Below, piece after piece: positions 1 through 11,400 of a stretch of DNA of 64,000 nucleotides. Location of the stretch: assembly GCA_014549065.1 (NCBI GenBank), contig JACDOX010000016.1:8491665-8555664 (forward strand). Reading direction: 5' to 3'. A model generated the notes under the pieces. It had not been told where the DNA came from and did no database searches. It was given only the letters and a program-made list of their open reading frames with translations. Numbering within the stretch: the stretch's first letter is position 1; the number at the start of each line of letters is the position of its first letter. This DNA is from Cardinalis cardinalis. Its lineage: Eukaryota; Chordata; Aves; Passeriformes; Cardinalidae. The position numbers and the translations under genes were made by a program.

Positions 1-165
1 CCCCGGCACCCGCACCTCTGCCCGGGCACCTCCCGGCACCCGCACCTCTGCCCCGGCACCCGCACCTCTGCCCCGGCACCTCCCGGCACCCGCACCTCTG
101 CCCCGGCTCCCGCACCTCTGCCCGGGCACCTCTGCCCCGGCACCCGCACCTCTGCCCGGCCGCTG
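1..165. repeat. GC-rich short-period tandem repeat, cut by window edge
   Basis: The sequence is built from 10-bp blocks in varying order (CCCCGGCACC, CGCACCTCTG, TCCCGGCACC), giving units of 20 and 30 bp. At least five CGCACCTCTG copies are visible. It is very GC- and CpG-rich and the minus strand is correspondingly G-rich. The array begins before position 1, so its full length is unknown. It fades near 165 into unique GC-rich sequence and is followed about 35 bp later by a different minisatellite. I see no coding evidence. Confidence 0.9.
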
Positions 166-199
166 TACACGGAGCCGCCGCGCTCCCGCACCGAGCCCA

Positions 200-1390
200 C
201 CTGTCCCCAAAGCCGCCGCCACCTGCTGAGCGGCTGCATCGCCACTGTCCCCAAGGCACCGCCATACCTCCCTGCCGTGCCTCGTCCACCCCCAGCTGTC
301 ATCACGNCTCCCTGGCGCGTTCTCGCCATCCCCAAGGCCACCATCGCACCTCCCTGGCATGTCCCCTGTATCCCTGAAGCCACCATCACCCTCCTTGCTG
401 GGGCACCGCTGTCCCCAAAACCACCGTGACATCCTCCCACTGAGGGGCTGCATCCCTACTGTCCCCACATCACCATCACGTATTCCTGCTGTGTCCCCTC
501 TGTCCCCAAAGCCACCATCATACATTCCCACTGTATCCACACTGCTCCCAAAATCACTATCACATGTTCCTACTGCGTCTCTGCTGTCTCCAAAACTACC
601 ATCACACCTNCTTGTTGTGTCCCCGCTGTCCCCAAAAACACCATCACATCCACCTTCTAAGGAGCTGTAGTCCCGCTGTCCACAAAGCCACCATGATACC
701 TTCCCACTCTGTACCCTCAGTCCCCAAAGCCACTGTCACAGCCCCCTGATGAGGGGTTGAACGCCTACTGTCCCCAAACCACCGTCACATATCCCTGCTG
801 TGTCCTCTCTGCCCCCAAAGCCACCATAACACCTTATTTTGTGTCCCCACTGTCCCCAAAGACACCATCGCATCCACCCGCTGAGGGGCTGCATCCCCGC
901 TGTTCACAAAGCCACCATCTCATCCCCCCCATTGTGTCCCTGCTGTCCCAAAGTCACCATCACATACCCCCCACTGTGTCCTCNCTATTGCCAAAGCCAC
1001 CATTACACCTTCCTGCTCTGCCTTCTCTGTCCCCAAAGGCACCATCATATGCCCCCACTGTGCCCCCACTGTACCCAAAATCACCATCATGCCTTCCCAC
1101 TCTGTACCCTCTGTCCCTACAGCCACTCTTTCATGTCCCCGCCATACCCCTGCTGCACCCAAGGCCACTATTCCACCTTCCTGCTCTGTTCCTGCTGTCC
1201 CCAAAGCCACCAGCACTTCCCCATCCTTATGTCCAAAGCCATCACTGCACCCCCTCACTGAGGGGCCATATCCCCGCTGTCCCCAAGCAATCACCACATC
1301 CCCCAAACACATCTCATTTGTCCTCAAAGCCACCNCGACAGCCTCCCATCGCCGAAGCTGTTGTCACTCCATCCCCCTCGAGGGGCCGTG
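200..1390. repeat. 42-bp minisatellite (diverged tandem array)
   Basis: Successive units share the pattern TGTCCCC..CTGTCCCCAAAGCCACCATCACA. Three consecutive units counted from 491 are each exactly 42 bp. A variant unit with TGAGGGGCTGCATC recurs at about 227, 441, 658, 750, 882 and 1259. Because 42 is a multiple of three, a frame without stops stays open over many units, giving apparent 14-residue peptide repeats on both strands (Ser/Pro/Lys-rich on plus, Gly/Thr/Val-rich on minus). These frames overlap one another, lack any recognisable domain and are interrupted by unit-length changes. I read the block as a non-coding VNTR-like array, possibly inside the intron downstream of the exon at 1417-1573. 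Confidence 0.88.
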
Positions 1391-1416
1391 TCCCTGCCGG
1401 GCTTGGCCACCCTTAC

Positions 1417-1573
1417 CTGGGCAGCGGCACGGCNCCTCCACGCTGCAGTGCTCATTTTCACTCCTGTTTTGCAACAGAAGATTGCGTACGCCAGGACAGT
1501 CGCGAGGGAGAGTAGGCGCAATGTGAAGCAGATGAGCGAGTAAATCATGAAGCCGCCGTGCATGTTCTGCATA
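1417..1573 (-). CDS. Candidate internal exon of an unrecognised single-pass membrane protein
   Basis: On the minus strand a pyrimidine-biased tract ending CCTCGTTTGCAG precedes position 1573, and the exon ends CCCAG at 1417 followed by GTAAGG, a near-perfect donor. The exon is 157 bp. One frame runs from an ATG at 1572 through 52 codons to the donor without a stop (upstream junction phase 2, downstream phase 0). Residues about 8-31 form a strongly hydrophobic segment (FMIYSLICFTLRLLSLATVL then AYAIFCC) with one Arg inside, followed by a basic stretch (KTGVK), as in a transmembrane helix with a cytoplasmic juxtamembrane region. Read-through past the donor meets a stop at 1324, so the intron is needed. 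A second frame is also open across the exon but is not membrane-like. I do not recognise the family. It could be a first coding exon, if the upstream AG is fortuitous, or an internal exon. A chance open frame with chance splice sites remains possible. Confidence 0.42.
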
Positions 1574-4500
1574 CTGCAAACGAGGAGCTAATTTCCTGGC
1601 AGCCGGCTTCAGGATGCTTCCAGCCAGTCTCTGCCGATGTGGCCCTTAAAAACCTCTCAAGCTGTGGCTGCAAGCAGCCCTGCTCCTTTCTGACTTTAGC
1701 ATCTAATTCCCACAAATATAGATAATTGAATTATGCATTTTGTGAGGGCAAGTGGAAAACAACCAGCAACCACTGGATCACTGAGGAAAACAAAGGCAGT
1801 CACTTTTTATTTTTTCTTTAATTCAGCATTTTTTGGGGTTTGGTGACATTTTGTCAAGCATGAACTCAACCAGAGGCAGAGAGAAGCAGCTGAGGGTTGT
1901 TTATTACACACAGAGTAGCCCTCCCTGACAGCAGCACTAATGGAAATAACACTAATAAAGCTGTCGTGTTCGTGGTCTGAGCAGCAAAACGTGAGCCCTG
2001 GTTTCTGTGCCCTGTTGTGACAACCGCTTCCCCAGTGAGCACTAGCAGACCACTTCACCTCCCTTCCTAGTTACCACCACTGATTCATAGTTGAGATCAA
2101 TTAGTTAATGTTTGCAAAGTCAGTTGAAGATGACAAAGCGTTACACGCTGCTAATAAAACCATAATGATCCCACTGTTAAACATTAAACACACAATGAGG
2201 TGNAAAAAAATACCACGTTTATAGAAAATTCCTCTTCCTGCTAGGACAAAGGATTAGCTCCTAAAAAAAATAAGGATGAGCACAAATTTTCACCACAGCA
2301 TTGCGTCTCAAGGGTTTGGCTTCTGCTTGGGTGTTTGCTAGTGATTATTTGTGTGTCCATGGGCACACCGCTTGGGCCAGCAGTCGCTGATCCATCTGAG
2401 CATGGCAACTTCATCCAGAGCTAGCCAAAAACCACCAGAAGGTTTTGGAAAGGGATGGTCCTTTCCATTTCATGCCTCTGCTTCCCAGTCTGCTAAACAG
2501 GACGAGGACTGCAGCTGTGTAGCCTGATTTTTGCAGGCAACATAATGCAGCAGTTAGCAAACCCTCACAACATGGTCATTAGAAGCTCGGGGAGCTGTGC
2601 TGCCTGAGAGACGCGTCGCACCGGAGTGCAAGGATAAAAAAGTGGGGGTGTGGGACTTTCTAGGAGATTTTTCTTGGCAATGAGTCTTGCTTTAAACGTA
2701 GAACTGGTAGCTGTGCCACTGGTAGGGCCCCAGGTCGCCGCATGCAGAGCAGCGCATGTCTGATGCTCTGACCTACAGGCAAGAAGGAGGAGAGGAACCA
2801 GGAAAACCACGTTTGTCTGTAGCTTTGGGCCTGCACGGGGCCAGTTCATGGTGATGAGGCACTGGTGTTTCTGGCAGGGCAGAAGCCATGGGTGGGGATT
2901 TGCACAGCAGGAACTCCAGGCAGTTTAGGATTTGGCACAGCCATTTCAGAGAGGAGAGCTCCTCTCCAAAAANGAGCAGCCCTTTGACAAGGCATCCCTC
3001 ATTTCCTCCATCAAACTGCCCTCTGCAAGGAGCACGCCTCAGCTGCAACAGCCTACTGCATCTTCCTCCTGAAATCTGATGCTGCCCTGCTTTGATGGCG
3101 ATCAGTTGATGACTGCAGAAAAGCTGAATCATGAAAGAGAGGTTATAAACAAGGTTATTTTTAACGAAGGAATTGGATCCCACATCATTCAGAAGTCAGG
3201 GCAAGGGACTCTCGGCTAGGGCTTGCAGGTCTCACTTCTGCCCCGACGTTCTTTGTGTCCTGAAGCAAATTAAAATCTCTCTAGCCTTTAATTTACCTCC
3301 TTGTGGCATGGACAATGCAGCAGACTCCAGTTGTGCTTTCTTTGTACAGCAAAGCTCCTGGTGTGACAATGAAGCACTGCTGGGAGCTGTGTGATGCCAA
3401 GGGCTGGCTTGCACTGCCACCCGGCACCTTGCAGAGCTATTTTCAGCCATGCAAAACGATCACACGCACTATTTCAACAATATTCATAGACATTTCAAAT
3501 GCAGAGAGAGACTAACCAGNCTGATTCCCCTCTTCCATATTTCACAGTCTTACATTTCAATTCCCACATGAAGCCCAGTAACTTCTGCTTCATTTTGCTC
3601 ACTGCAAACTCAAAATAGACAAGTTTTGCAACCCAGACTCCTGCTGTGTCCTTCAGGCANTGGGGTGCTGCAGGTATGCTGTAGGTAACCAGCCCAGGTG
3701 GAAGGAAGATGGGTCTGGTTCACCTAGAGCTAACTGGGAAATTTCCTGAGTCTGCCACTTTCTCACATTTANATTCTTCCTAGAAAAGCATATTTCATTT
3801 TTCCTACAAAAGATGACTCCACTCAGAGAAGCAGGAGATTGAGGGAGGCTGGAGCTGGCCAAGCTTCTGTGTACTTCCCAAAAANTATGAACAACTCCAC
3901 ATACAGATCCTTGCAAACCTGTCTTCTCTGCTTCATGCCCAAGTTAACAAGTGTTTTGGGTGTGTCTTCCCAACATTACAGAGATAACTACCAAGGTTAA
4001 AGAACTCTAGATTTTTTGGAAAATGTTTTGTAAATATTGGTATTTAAATATATACACACACATGTATTTATGAAAACTTTAGGAGATTGTAAACTTCCCT
4101 GCCATACTTATTCAAAATGCTGTTAAGGAGGACTTTTGCTCCTGGAGAAGCTTACCTTGCTCACTCATTTTCTTTGAGTTAAGCAGGGATTTCCACACAG
4201 AAAATACCAGATAGAACCCAAAGCAGAAATGGGTTGGATCCCAAGTGTTCTGCTCCCCCTGGCCCATCTCCACTTCCCTGCTGTGGAAGCAGACACAAAA
4301 CCTGCACTGGCTTGGGGCACACAGCAGAGCCTTGGCACAGGTGCCCAGGAACCTCCAGCCTGGCTGTGAGAAGTGAAACAGGACCAACCTTGCAAGCCAG
4401 CTGCCTCTTGCTGGTGCCTGCCAGGACACGTGGCTGCGTGCCAGCAGAGGGAACAGCCACTGCCCCGTGCTAGTTATGGGGCAGGGATGCTGCAAGGCTG

Positions 4501-7429
4501 TGCTAATTAGTGCTTGAGACGCCTCTGTGATCTGGAGATGAAAGGTGATTTACAGCTGCTAATTATTGCTCTCCTTCATGTGAAGTCTATTATTTCCTGG
4601 TGTCCCTCACTTTGACTCATGCCACATCCCGTATTTGGCACAGGGCAGGCTCCTCTCTGTAGAGGTGATGCTTTGCATCTCCAGCTGCTTGCACACTGTA
4701 CCAGTGTGAGATCTGCTCCCAGCATCCATTCAAGGCAGCCTGGCTGTGTCCATGCTTGGGAAACTTGGGCTGGAATTTGCACTAAGTTGCAATATTTGAG
4801 CAGGTGCCTTAGCTGGTGGGTTCAGAGGGGCTGCATTCAGTGCTGGGTACTCAGCTGGGCTGTGCACTCGACTCTGTGAGCAGTCAGNGGACCAGCTGGG
4901 TGAACCAGAGAGGAGAAACAGGAATATCCCGAGCTTCTCTGCTGGGGACTGCCCCAGGGAAGGGGAAGAAGCCAGAGAGGACCAGACTGGGGCCTCCTAC
5001 TCTATGGCTTCTCATCTGTGTCCCAAACCTCCTGGGCAGGAATTACAAACCAGGAGAGGTTTGTGTCTCTGGCAGGTGTCTGGAGGGAAGGGATATTAAC
5101 GTGGTTTTGTGAACAGCCCATGGACAGCAGAAGGAACAGGTATATTCAATGTTCTTCCCACGTTATGCCCCGTGGCACATACAGGTTGCAAAAGCAAGTG
5201 ACATTTTGCTCTTATTGCAAAATAAAACAGCAGAAAGTGACACGTGGCGTATGGTAGTTGTAACAACAGAGGAAGAAATATCCCTGATACTCTACACCAC
5301 AACAATTCTAGCACAGAGTGGGATTTCCTTCCCCCTCACTCACTGTGCAGCTCTCCAGCTGGGAAGTAAATGGCCACTCACACAAGCTGGCACAAGGCAG
5401 TCAGGGATTTTTACAGCTGAAAGAGATCTACCTCCTGCCTAGCCCACAGCACTTTCCACCTTCTTCCCTGAAGTCCACAAGATTTTAAACCNGCAAATTA
5501 TGAGACTCCCAGGCAGCCTCACATACCAGAGAACAAGGAGGACTTGATGGGGCTTCAGGTCCTAGAGCAGCCCTCTCTCCATCACCCCTTGGCTCCACCA
5601 AGCCCTCCTGGCAGCTGTTTGCCTGCACACTGAATTGGTCTGGGGCTGCTCTCACTCTCCCCATGGACACAACAGCCACACTCTAATTCCAGCCTTGGCT
5701 TGCTCTCAACAAACCCATTTAGTCCTGTGCCACCTCCCCAGGAGCCATCGANGGCAAGAGCCCTGCCTGTGCTCTGCCAAAGCCCACTGCTGTACCCACA
5801 GGAGGGAACCCCAGTGCTGAGCAGAAAGCAGATTGCAGAGCTGCACCCCAGTGGCAATGCCATGCATACAGAAAGAGGCTGTTTCAGAAGTGCTTGTGCC
5901 AAGCGGGCTGATGAAGGCTCAGTGGCTCTCTGGGCCACTGTCACCCTCACACCCACCTGCAGATCCCTTCGTGGGGTCATCAGACCCATGGTCCCTGCAG
6001 CCCATGCTGGAGGAACTTGGTGCTTCAGGCTGATGTTGTGACATCTTCCCCTGCTCCACATTCCTGCAGTATTTTGAGTCCTCTGAGGTACTAAGAAAGC
6101 CACAAGCCAACTCCTTTTCTTGCTACAAGACAATCAATGGAGTGAGCCAAACACTGCTATGGGCAGTGTGNTTACTCATTAGAGATCCCACCTGTGCTGC
6201 AAAGGGAAAACACAGAAAGGTCCCCACCATAAAAGCTGCCTTCTGCTGTGCTGTATTTTTTTTGCTGCAGCATTTTCTTCAGAAGGTTTTGTCCTGAATT
6301 CCTCAATGAGTCAGGGCAGAGGGGCCTTGGGTCCCTAAGTTGCTTTGCACATCACTCACCTTCATGGCAGTGAAACCCAGCATTTGCTGGGACAGGGTCC
6401 TGCATTGTATTCCTGCACTTCTGTATGGATTCTACTAACTATGGAAGATGCTGAAAATAAGTCTTCAAAACCTAACCTTGCTCAAGTAGAAGCTGATTTT
6501 AATGGCCACTGCTGAGTATTAACCTTAAATGTGTTACCAAGGAGCGAGCAGAGACACAGGCCATGAGCACCTCTTAGAAATTGACTTTTTACATAAGGGN
6601 TTGATAAACCAGGATCATTTTGACACCTCTGATAAGATAAATCATGGTGGAGTATTAGAATTCTTTTATTTTTAGCAGCTGAATATTCTCAAATAACAGT
6701 TTTTAATAACCACAAACGATGACATCAAACTGCCACACCCCTAACTGAAATCATCACTCACTTCTTCTGGCAGGTAGGGAGGGATTTCTCAGCTTTCCTC
6801 CTCCTTTTAAACAACCTCTGCAGCAAAGAAACATTAAAAGGTGGAAAAAACACACAATCTTGTGTGGTGGTGACATTGACAGATGTGATGGTGCGGGCTG
6901 TACATGACGTTGTGATTTTTTATTAATAACTCTGCACTGCAGAGCTCAGTTAGGAAAAGAAGGAGTGCCTGAGCGCGTGGGGAGGACAGCTTTGTTCTTT
7001 GGACTTGCAAGAGAAAGAAGGTAACGTCAAAGGTAGAAACACAGGAGGGGAACAAGGCTCACAAAGGAGGCAATGGGCTGTGGGTGGCCGTGAGCACCAG
7101 GTACATGCAGAAACAAGACCCCAGCCATCAGGCACCCGGGCTTTCAATCAATTGACTTGGATCAGCAACAAGAGGGCAGGAAAAGATGCTCTCAATTTGT
7201 GGAGCGGATAAGAGAGGTCCAGTTGTTTTAAACAAAAGGTTTGGGGAGTTTTTCTTTGCTGTTATGGTGGATTACCCACAGAAAAATTCTTGGTCCCTTC
7301 CTGCAGCAAGGCAGCGTCCTTGTCCCCCCTGGCCCACACAAATCACCCATGCGGAGGTGAACAGAGCCGGGCAAGATGGGGAAGGAGGGATCCCTTCTCC
7401 CAAGCCAGCAAATGGCTGCAGCAGCCCCA
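1574..7429. other. Non-coding interval, no gene seen
   Basis: Ordinary mixed-composition sequence with frequent stops in all frames. Open frames of up to about 180 codons near 5582-6133 on the minus strand have no domain, no coherent splice context and no recognisable similarity. A short CA/TA microsatellite-like patch occurs near 4045-4070. No transposon was recognised. If the exon at 1417-1573 is real and internal, part of this interval would be its upstream intron. Confidence 0.6.
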
Positions 7430-8370
7430 TTCGCCCCTCTCCCGAGCAGCCAGGGAGGAGCTGCTCTGCAGGAGGACACGGGCGGCTGCAGGAGCAGCCG
7501 GGCTCGGCCCCGCGAGTGCCGGCGAGTGATGAACACACTGTCCCCAGTCACGTCCCTGCACCGCCGAGGGGAAGGAAACCGAGCTTCAAAGGGAGGGAGG
7601 CAGGAGGGGCCCGAGTTTCCGGGGGCGGCTGCTCCCCAGTGTTTGTCATCATCCGAAAGAAGAGTGAAAGTTTTCGCTCTTGGGATAATTACTAAAGACA
7701 TTTGGGTCTTGCTTTCACATGCCCTCTTCTTTTTTGTTTTTTTAATTAACTGTAAACCCCATCCTGACTGCTAAACAGGGATCTGTGGAACTGAAGCTTG
7801 TATAAATGTGGTGATTTATGTTCCTTTGGAAGGGAACTGGCATTTCTGAGGAACCCCACCCAAGCCTAGCAAATACCATGGGAGCGCACTGACTCACTGG
7901 CTGCTGGCACTCGCTCCTCTCCCTGCACGGCTGGAGCCTGCAGCCAGTTCGGGCGCATGCGAGACAGTGCTGGTGAGTGAACCCGGGTCCCCAGAGACAC
8001 CTTGCGCTGAGGAAGTGCCTGCCAAAACCTCGGGCTCCCAGGGGAGGCTCAGAAGGGAAGCAGAGCAGCGCTGCAAGGCTGAGTCAAGCTGTAATCACCG
8101 GGCGATGCTGGAGGAAGCAGCGAGCTGGCACAGCCCCTGCCTCCAGCCAGGGCCAGAACTGCTGCCAGTTAAGGAGCGTTCGAGTCACCCGGAGGCAGAG
8201 GAGAGCCCTGCCGAGCGGCCGGCCTGGCAAGCCTTGGCAGAAGCCCCTTTGCTCTGCTGCGCCGTGAGAGCAGCCGGGAGGGCAGATGAGCNTGAGGAAG
8301 CTGTAAAAAATACCCAGTGCTGCCTGCAGAAAGATCGGCCGAGGCAGCAATACCCGCTGAGCACTGACAC
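7430..8370 (+). promoter_or_regulatory. CpG-rich island with TATA box and splice donor (candidate promoter and first exon)
   Basis: The surrounding tens of kilobases are CpG-poor, but 7490-7640 carries about a dozen CpGs in about 130 bp and 7920-8350 is also CpG-enriched. Between the two lies TATAAAT at 7801-7807 on the plus strand. About 165 bp further on, CTG is followed by GTGAGT at 7973-7978, a strong consensus splice donor. A transcript starting near 7830 would give a first exon of about 140 bp ending at 7972. That exon holds an ATG in good context (ACCATGG) which stops after four codons, so a non-coding or leader exon is more likely than a coding one. No acceptor or second exon was identified. 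Promoter activity and direction are inference. Confidence 0.3.
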
Positions 8371-8420
8371 GGAGGAGCCTGACTTACAGAAATCAGTTCA
8401 GCCATTTCCACGTGCGATCT

Positions 8421-8449
8421 TGGTGAAATAAATAAATAAAAAAGACATC
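8421..8449 (+). terminator. Overlapping AATAAA poly(A)-signal-like cluster
   Basis: The sequence GAAATAAATAAATAAAAAAG contains overlapping AATAAA hexamers on the plus strand. It directly follows the stop of a GC-rich frame that is open from 7967 but begins at GTG rather than ATG. It would suit the 3' end of a short transcript from the CpG island, but no clear GU-rich downstream element is seen and A-rich simple sequence explains it equally well. Confidence 0.2.
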
Positions 8450-11400
8450 ACCACATTGTTAAAATGGCCCCTGCCTACTCAGTGCTCTGTTCTCCCACAT
8501 TACTGCAATTGTGTTTGATGGACTGAGGGAGAAAAGTCCCCTTTGACTGCAGTGCTCCCGACAGGCTGCAGAGCCACCCNTCCAGGGGCTCATGGGGCAT
8601 CTCCCAGCTTTTGCATACATCCCATATACAAGAAAGTCCCCTGGGACCACCTGTTCACTGCCCCACCCACCCTAAGGAGACCCTTTTCCCATGCACCCAG
8701 AGAGAGCAACACTGATCATGGTGTACCTGGGTGGTGTTTGCCTGGAAGAGCTGTGCTGGGCTCCTACAGCTCCCCAGTGCCAGACAGTGAACCAGCTGGG
8801 CCGGTCTTCCCCTGTTGGTTTTTTTGGTTTGTTTGTTTGCGGTTTTTTTGCTAGCTATCCATCCAATATCAGCTGTAATAAAAAAGGCAAATCAGAAAAC
8901 AATGCCGTCTGTTTGTGTGCTGTAAACTGGGAGAACAGCTGCTACTCCTGGGCTAAATGGGAAGCCTTTCCTTGAGAGCCATAAAAAGCAGGGTTTCTCC
9001 TTTCAGTTGCTGCATCATATCACAAAGAATGGCTTCTGCCAGCCTCNCTGCCTTTTTTCTAAATAAAACCAGGTNCAATGGTGGGGAACAACACNCAGGA
9101 CACAACTCTGCCCCTCAGTGCTGANCTGTGCCTTTGGAGAGCCTGAGAGGCATCTGAAAAGCAGAAAAATTGTTTCCCAACAATCTCCAGCATGCAGGGG
9201 AACCTGGACAATCTCTGTCCCTGGTGTGTCCCTCTGAATCATCTCCAAACACAACCAGCACCATCCCCCTGGAGCCCTTCCCTGCAGATCACAGCACGGA
9301 GAGACGCTGGGTCTGCTGTGCATTGCAGATCACTTTCAAATAATATCTCCATCTTAGGCTGAAACAAACCTCCCTGGGTCATTGGGGGACTCAGGATATG
9401 ATGATCTATGGAAGTATCACCCTTTCCCAAATGGGTTCTCATTTCTTCCTCCAGGGTCACTGCTCCAAGCAGAAGTGTGTGACAGACCTCATCAGAAAGT
9501 AAAAGCTGCTCTAAATCTACTCTTGGTAGCCCAGCCTGCACACTCCCCACCGTCCCCAAACACACAGAGGCTTTGTTTAAGCATTACTCAGCTAATATTT
9601 CTTTTTCCATGACTTACAAAAGGTGCACTAATCACTGTGGGAGAGCAGGAGAGGCCAGGAAGGATTGCCACTCCTTGCACCACCACAGCTCCAAGCCCTG
9701 ACCCTCAAATGTGACCGTGTGTGTGTGTCCCACCCAGCGAGCTGTGCCTCCACTCTGNGCCAGGGCTCGGCTGCAGCCCTGGAAAGCCTTCCCAGGCTGT
9801 TACCCAGTGGCTGCTGCTCTCTCCCAGCCTGCTGCTGGATTTATTTACCTCAGTGACAGGTCTTTTGGGGACTTGCAGNGTCAGGCCTGGAGCCCCTTTG
9901 AAACTTTATACAGATGGGAGTACAAAAAGAGCACAGGAGCAAGAGGATATAAATAAATGGGAGATGTCTGCTCTTGGCTGAGAATAACCCTGTTTGATGA
10001 GAGAAAACTTTTGTCCTATTTTCTGTTTTATCAGTGGAACAGCACTTGACAAGACCACTGCTCGGCTTTTCTTTTCTTGTCATTCAGAGGGAAACATTTC
10101 TGCCTTAACAGAGCTGATGTTTCCTTGCAGACAGAAAAGCAGCCTGCACCCGAGCTGCAGCAGAGACAGCTCATCAAAGCCCCAACAAAGCTGCTCTTGT
10201 GCTGNAAGGCAGCAAAGCAAACAGCCTGCCCCTGTTATCATCTGGGCTTCACATACGCAGAGCTGTGACCACCAGTAACAACAGCATGGGCTAAATTCTC
10301 ATATCCCTGCTCTGATTCTGCTCCACCAACAGCCCCACTCTCTCCCATACAGCTGCCAGGGCAAATAGCCACTATTTGTGAACATGCAGGGCTTGCAGTG
10401 CCTGCATGGCTCCTCCTGGCCTCGCACAGTGCAGCAACCTCCTCAAGGATCCATCAGCACNCAGGGATTGCATCACCAGCTCTCAATCAGCTCCCAAAGG
10501 AGGCAAAAATGGATATCTGCTATCCTGAAGCATGCCTTANAAACAAGCATCATTTAGCTGAGGAAAATGGGGGCTCGGGAGGCCGCAGAACCTGGGACTT
10601 TGCTGGTGAGCCGGGAGCTCCCTTTCCCTGCTTCCCAAGGCACAGAGGGCTCAGGCAGAAGGAAACAGAGGAGCTCCCTCTCCCCAGCCCCAAGGACTCC
10701 CCTCTCTGGGAATCAGTATCAGGAGCACAGGGGACTTTAGGAAGAGATTCGGTGAATTTGTGGCTGGTGGGCACACAAAAATCTGGGAAGCAGGAGGAAC
10801 AGATGGAATTTCAGATGAAACAGAGTTGCAAAGATAATTTCCTGTCTCTTGAAACATTTTAATTGACTCCTGGATATCTTCAACAACGTCTGTCCTCCTG
10901 AGAGCGGGATACTGTGTAAAAGCATCTCCTGGGGGTACACACAATGTTTCAGTGGGGAAGAGGAATACAGGACAACATCCAAAAGGACCAAATCACCTAA
11001 CGCAGGACATTCTCAGAAGGCAACTTTTAGCATTTAGATGTACTGAAGTAAATGCCTTTTTCCATCTAAAATTTTGACCAACACCAGCATATTCAAGCAA
11101 AGCACTTTAATTTCAAAATTTCAACAATCTGCTCCTACAGTTTTGCTCTTTTTTTTTTATTTTATTTAAGGGTTTGCCCCTCAAAGACACCCATTATTTT
11201 CCCAGGGGAGAGGTCAGGAGCAGGCAGGGCCCGCGGCTTTGGGGAGAATGGCGAGAGCCTGGCAGCAGGCTGGGGATTGGTTTTTCCATGGCTCCCTCTA
11301 GTGTGTACAATCCAAAATGGGATTGAACACACACAATGAATTTCGNGCACTCGATGCAACCTAGAATAGATTTAACACAACAGGCACTTCAAATGTATTT

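Noticed and set aside
359..1515. Several long overlapping plus-strand frames encoding Ser/Pro/Lys-rich 14-residue repeats, and a minus-strand Gly-rich frame at 920-1333
   Set aside because: All are by-products of the 42-bp tandem repeat; several frames are open at once and none has a start, splice context or domain that favours it.
1364..1579. Alternative minus-strand frame across the candidate exon at 1417-1573
   Set aside because: Open, but without membrane-like or domain-like character; the frame starting at 1572 gives a clear hydrophobic helix and is preferred.
7186..7695. 169-codon plus-strand frame in the CpG island
   Set aside because: GC-rich low-stop sequence, no recognisable domain, and other frames are equally open. 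It is kept only as part of the CpG-island observation.
7967..8431. 154-codon plus-strand frame ending just before AATAAA motifs
   Set aside because: It begins at GTG, not ATG, overlaps a strong splice donor and has no recognised similarity; no support as a protein.
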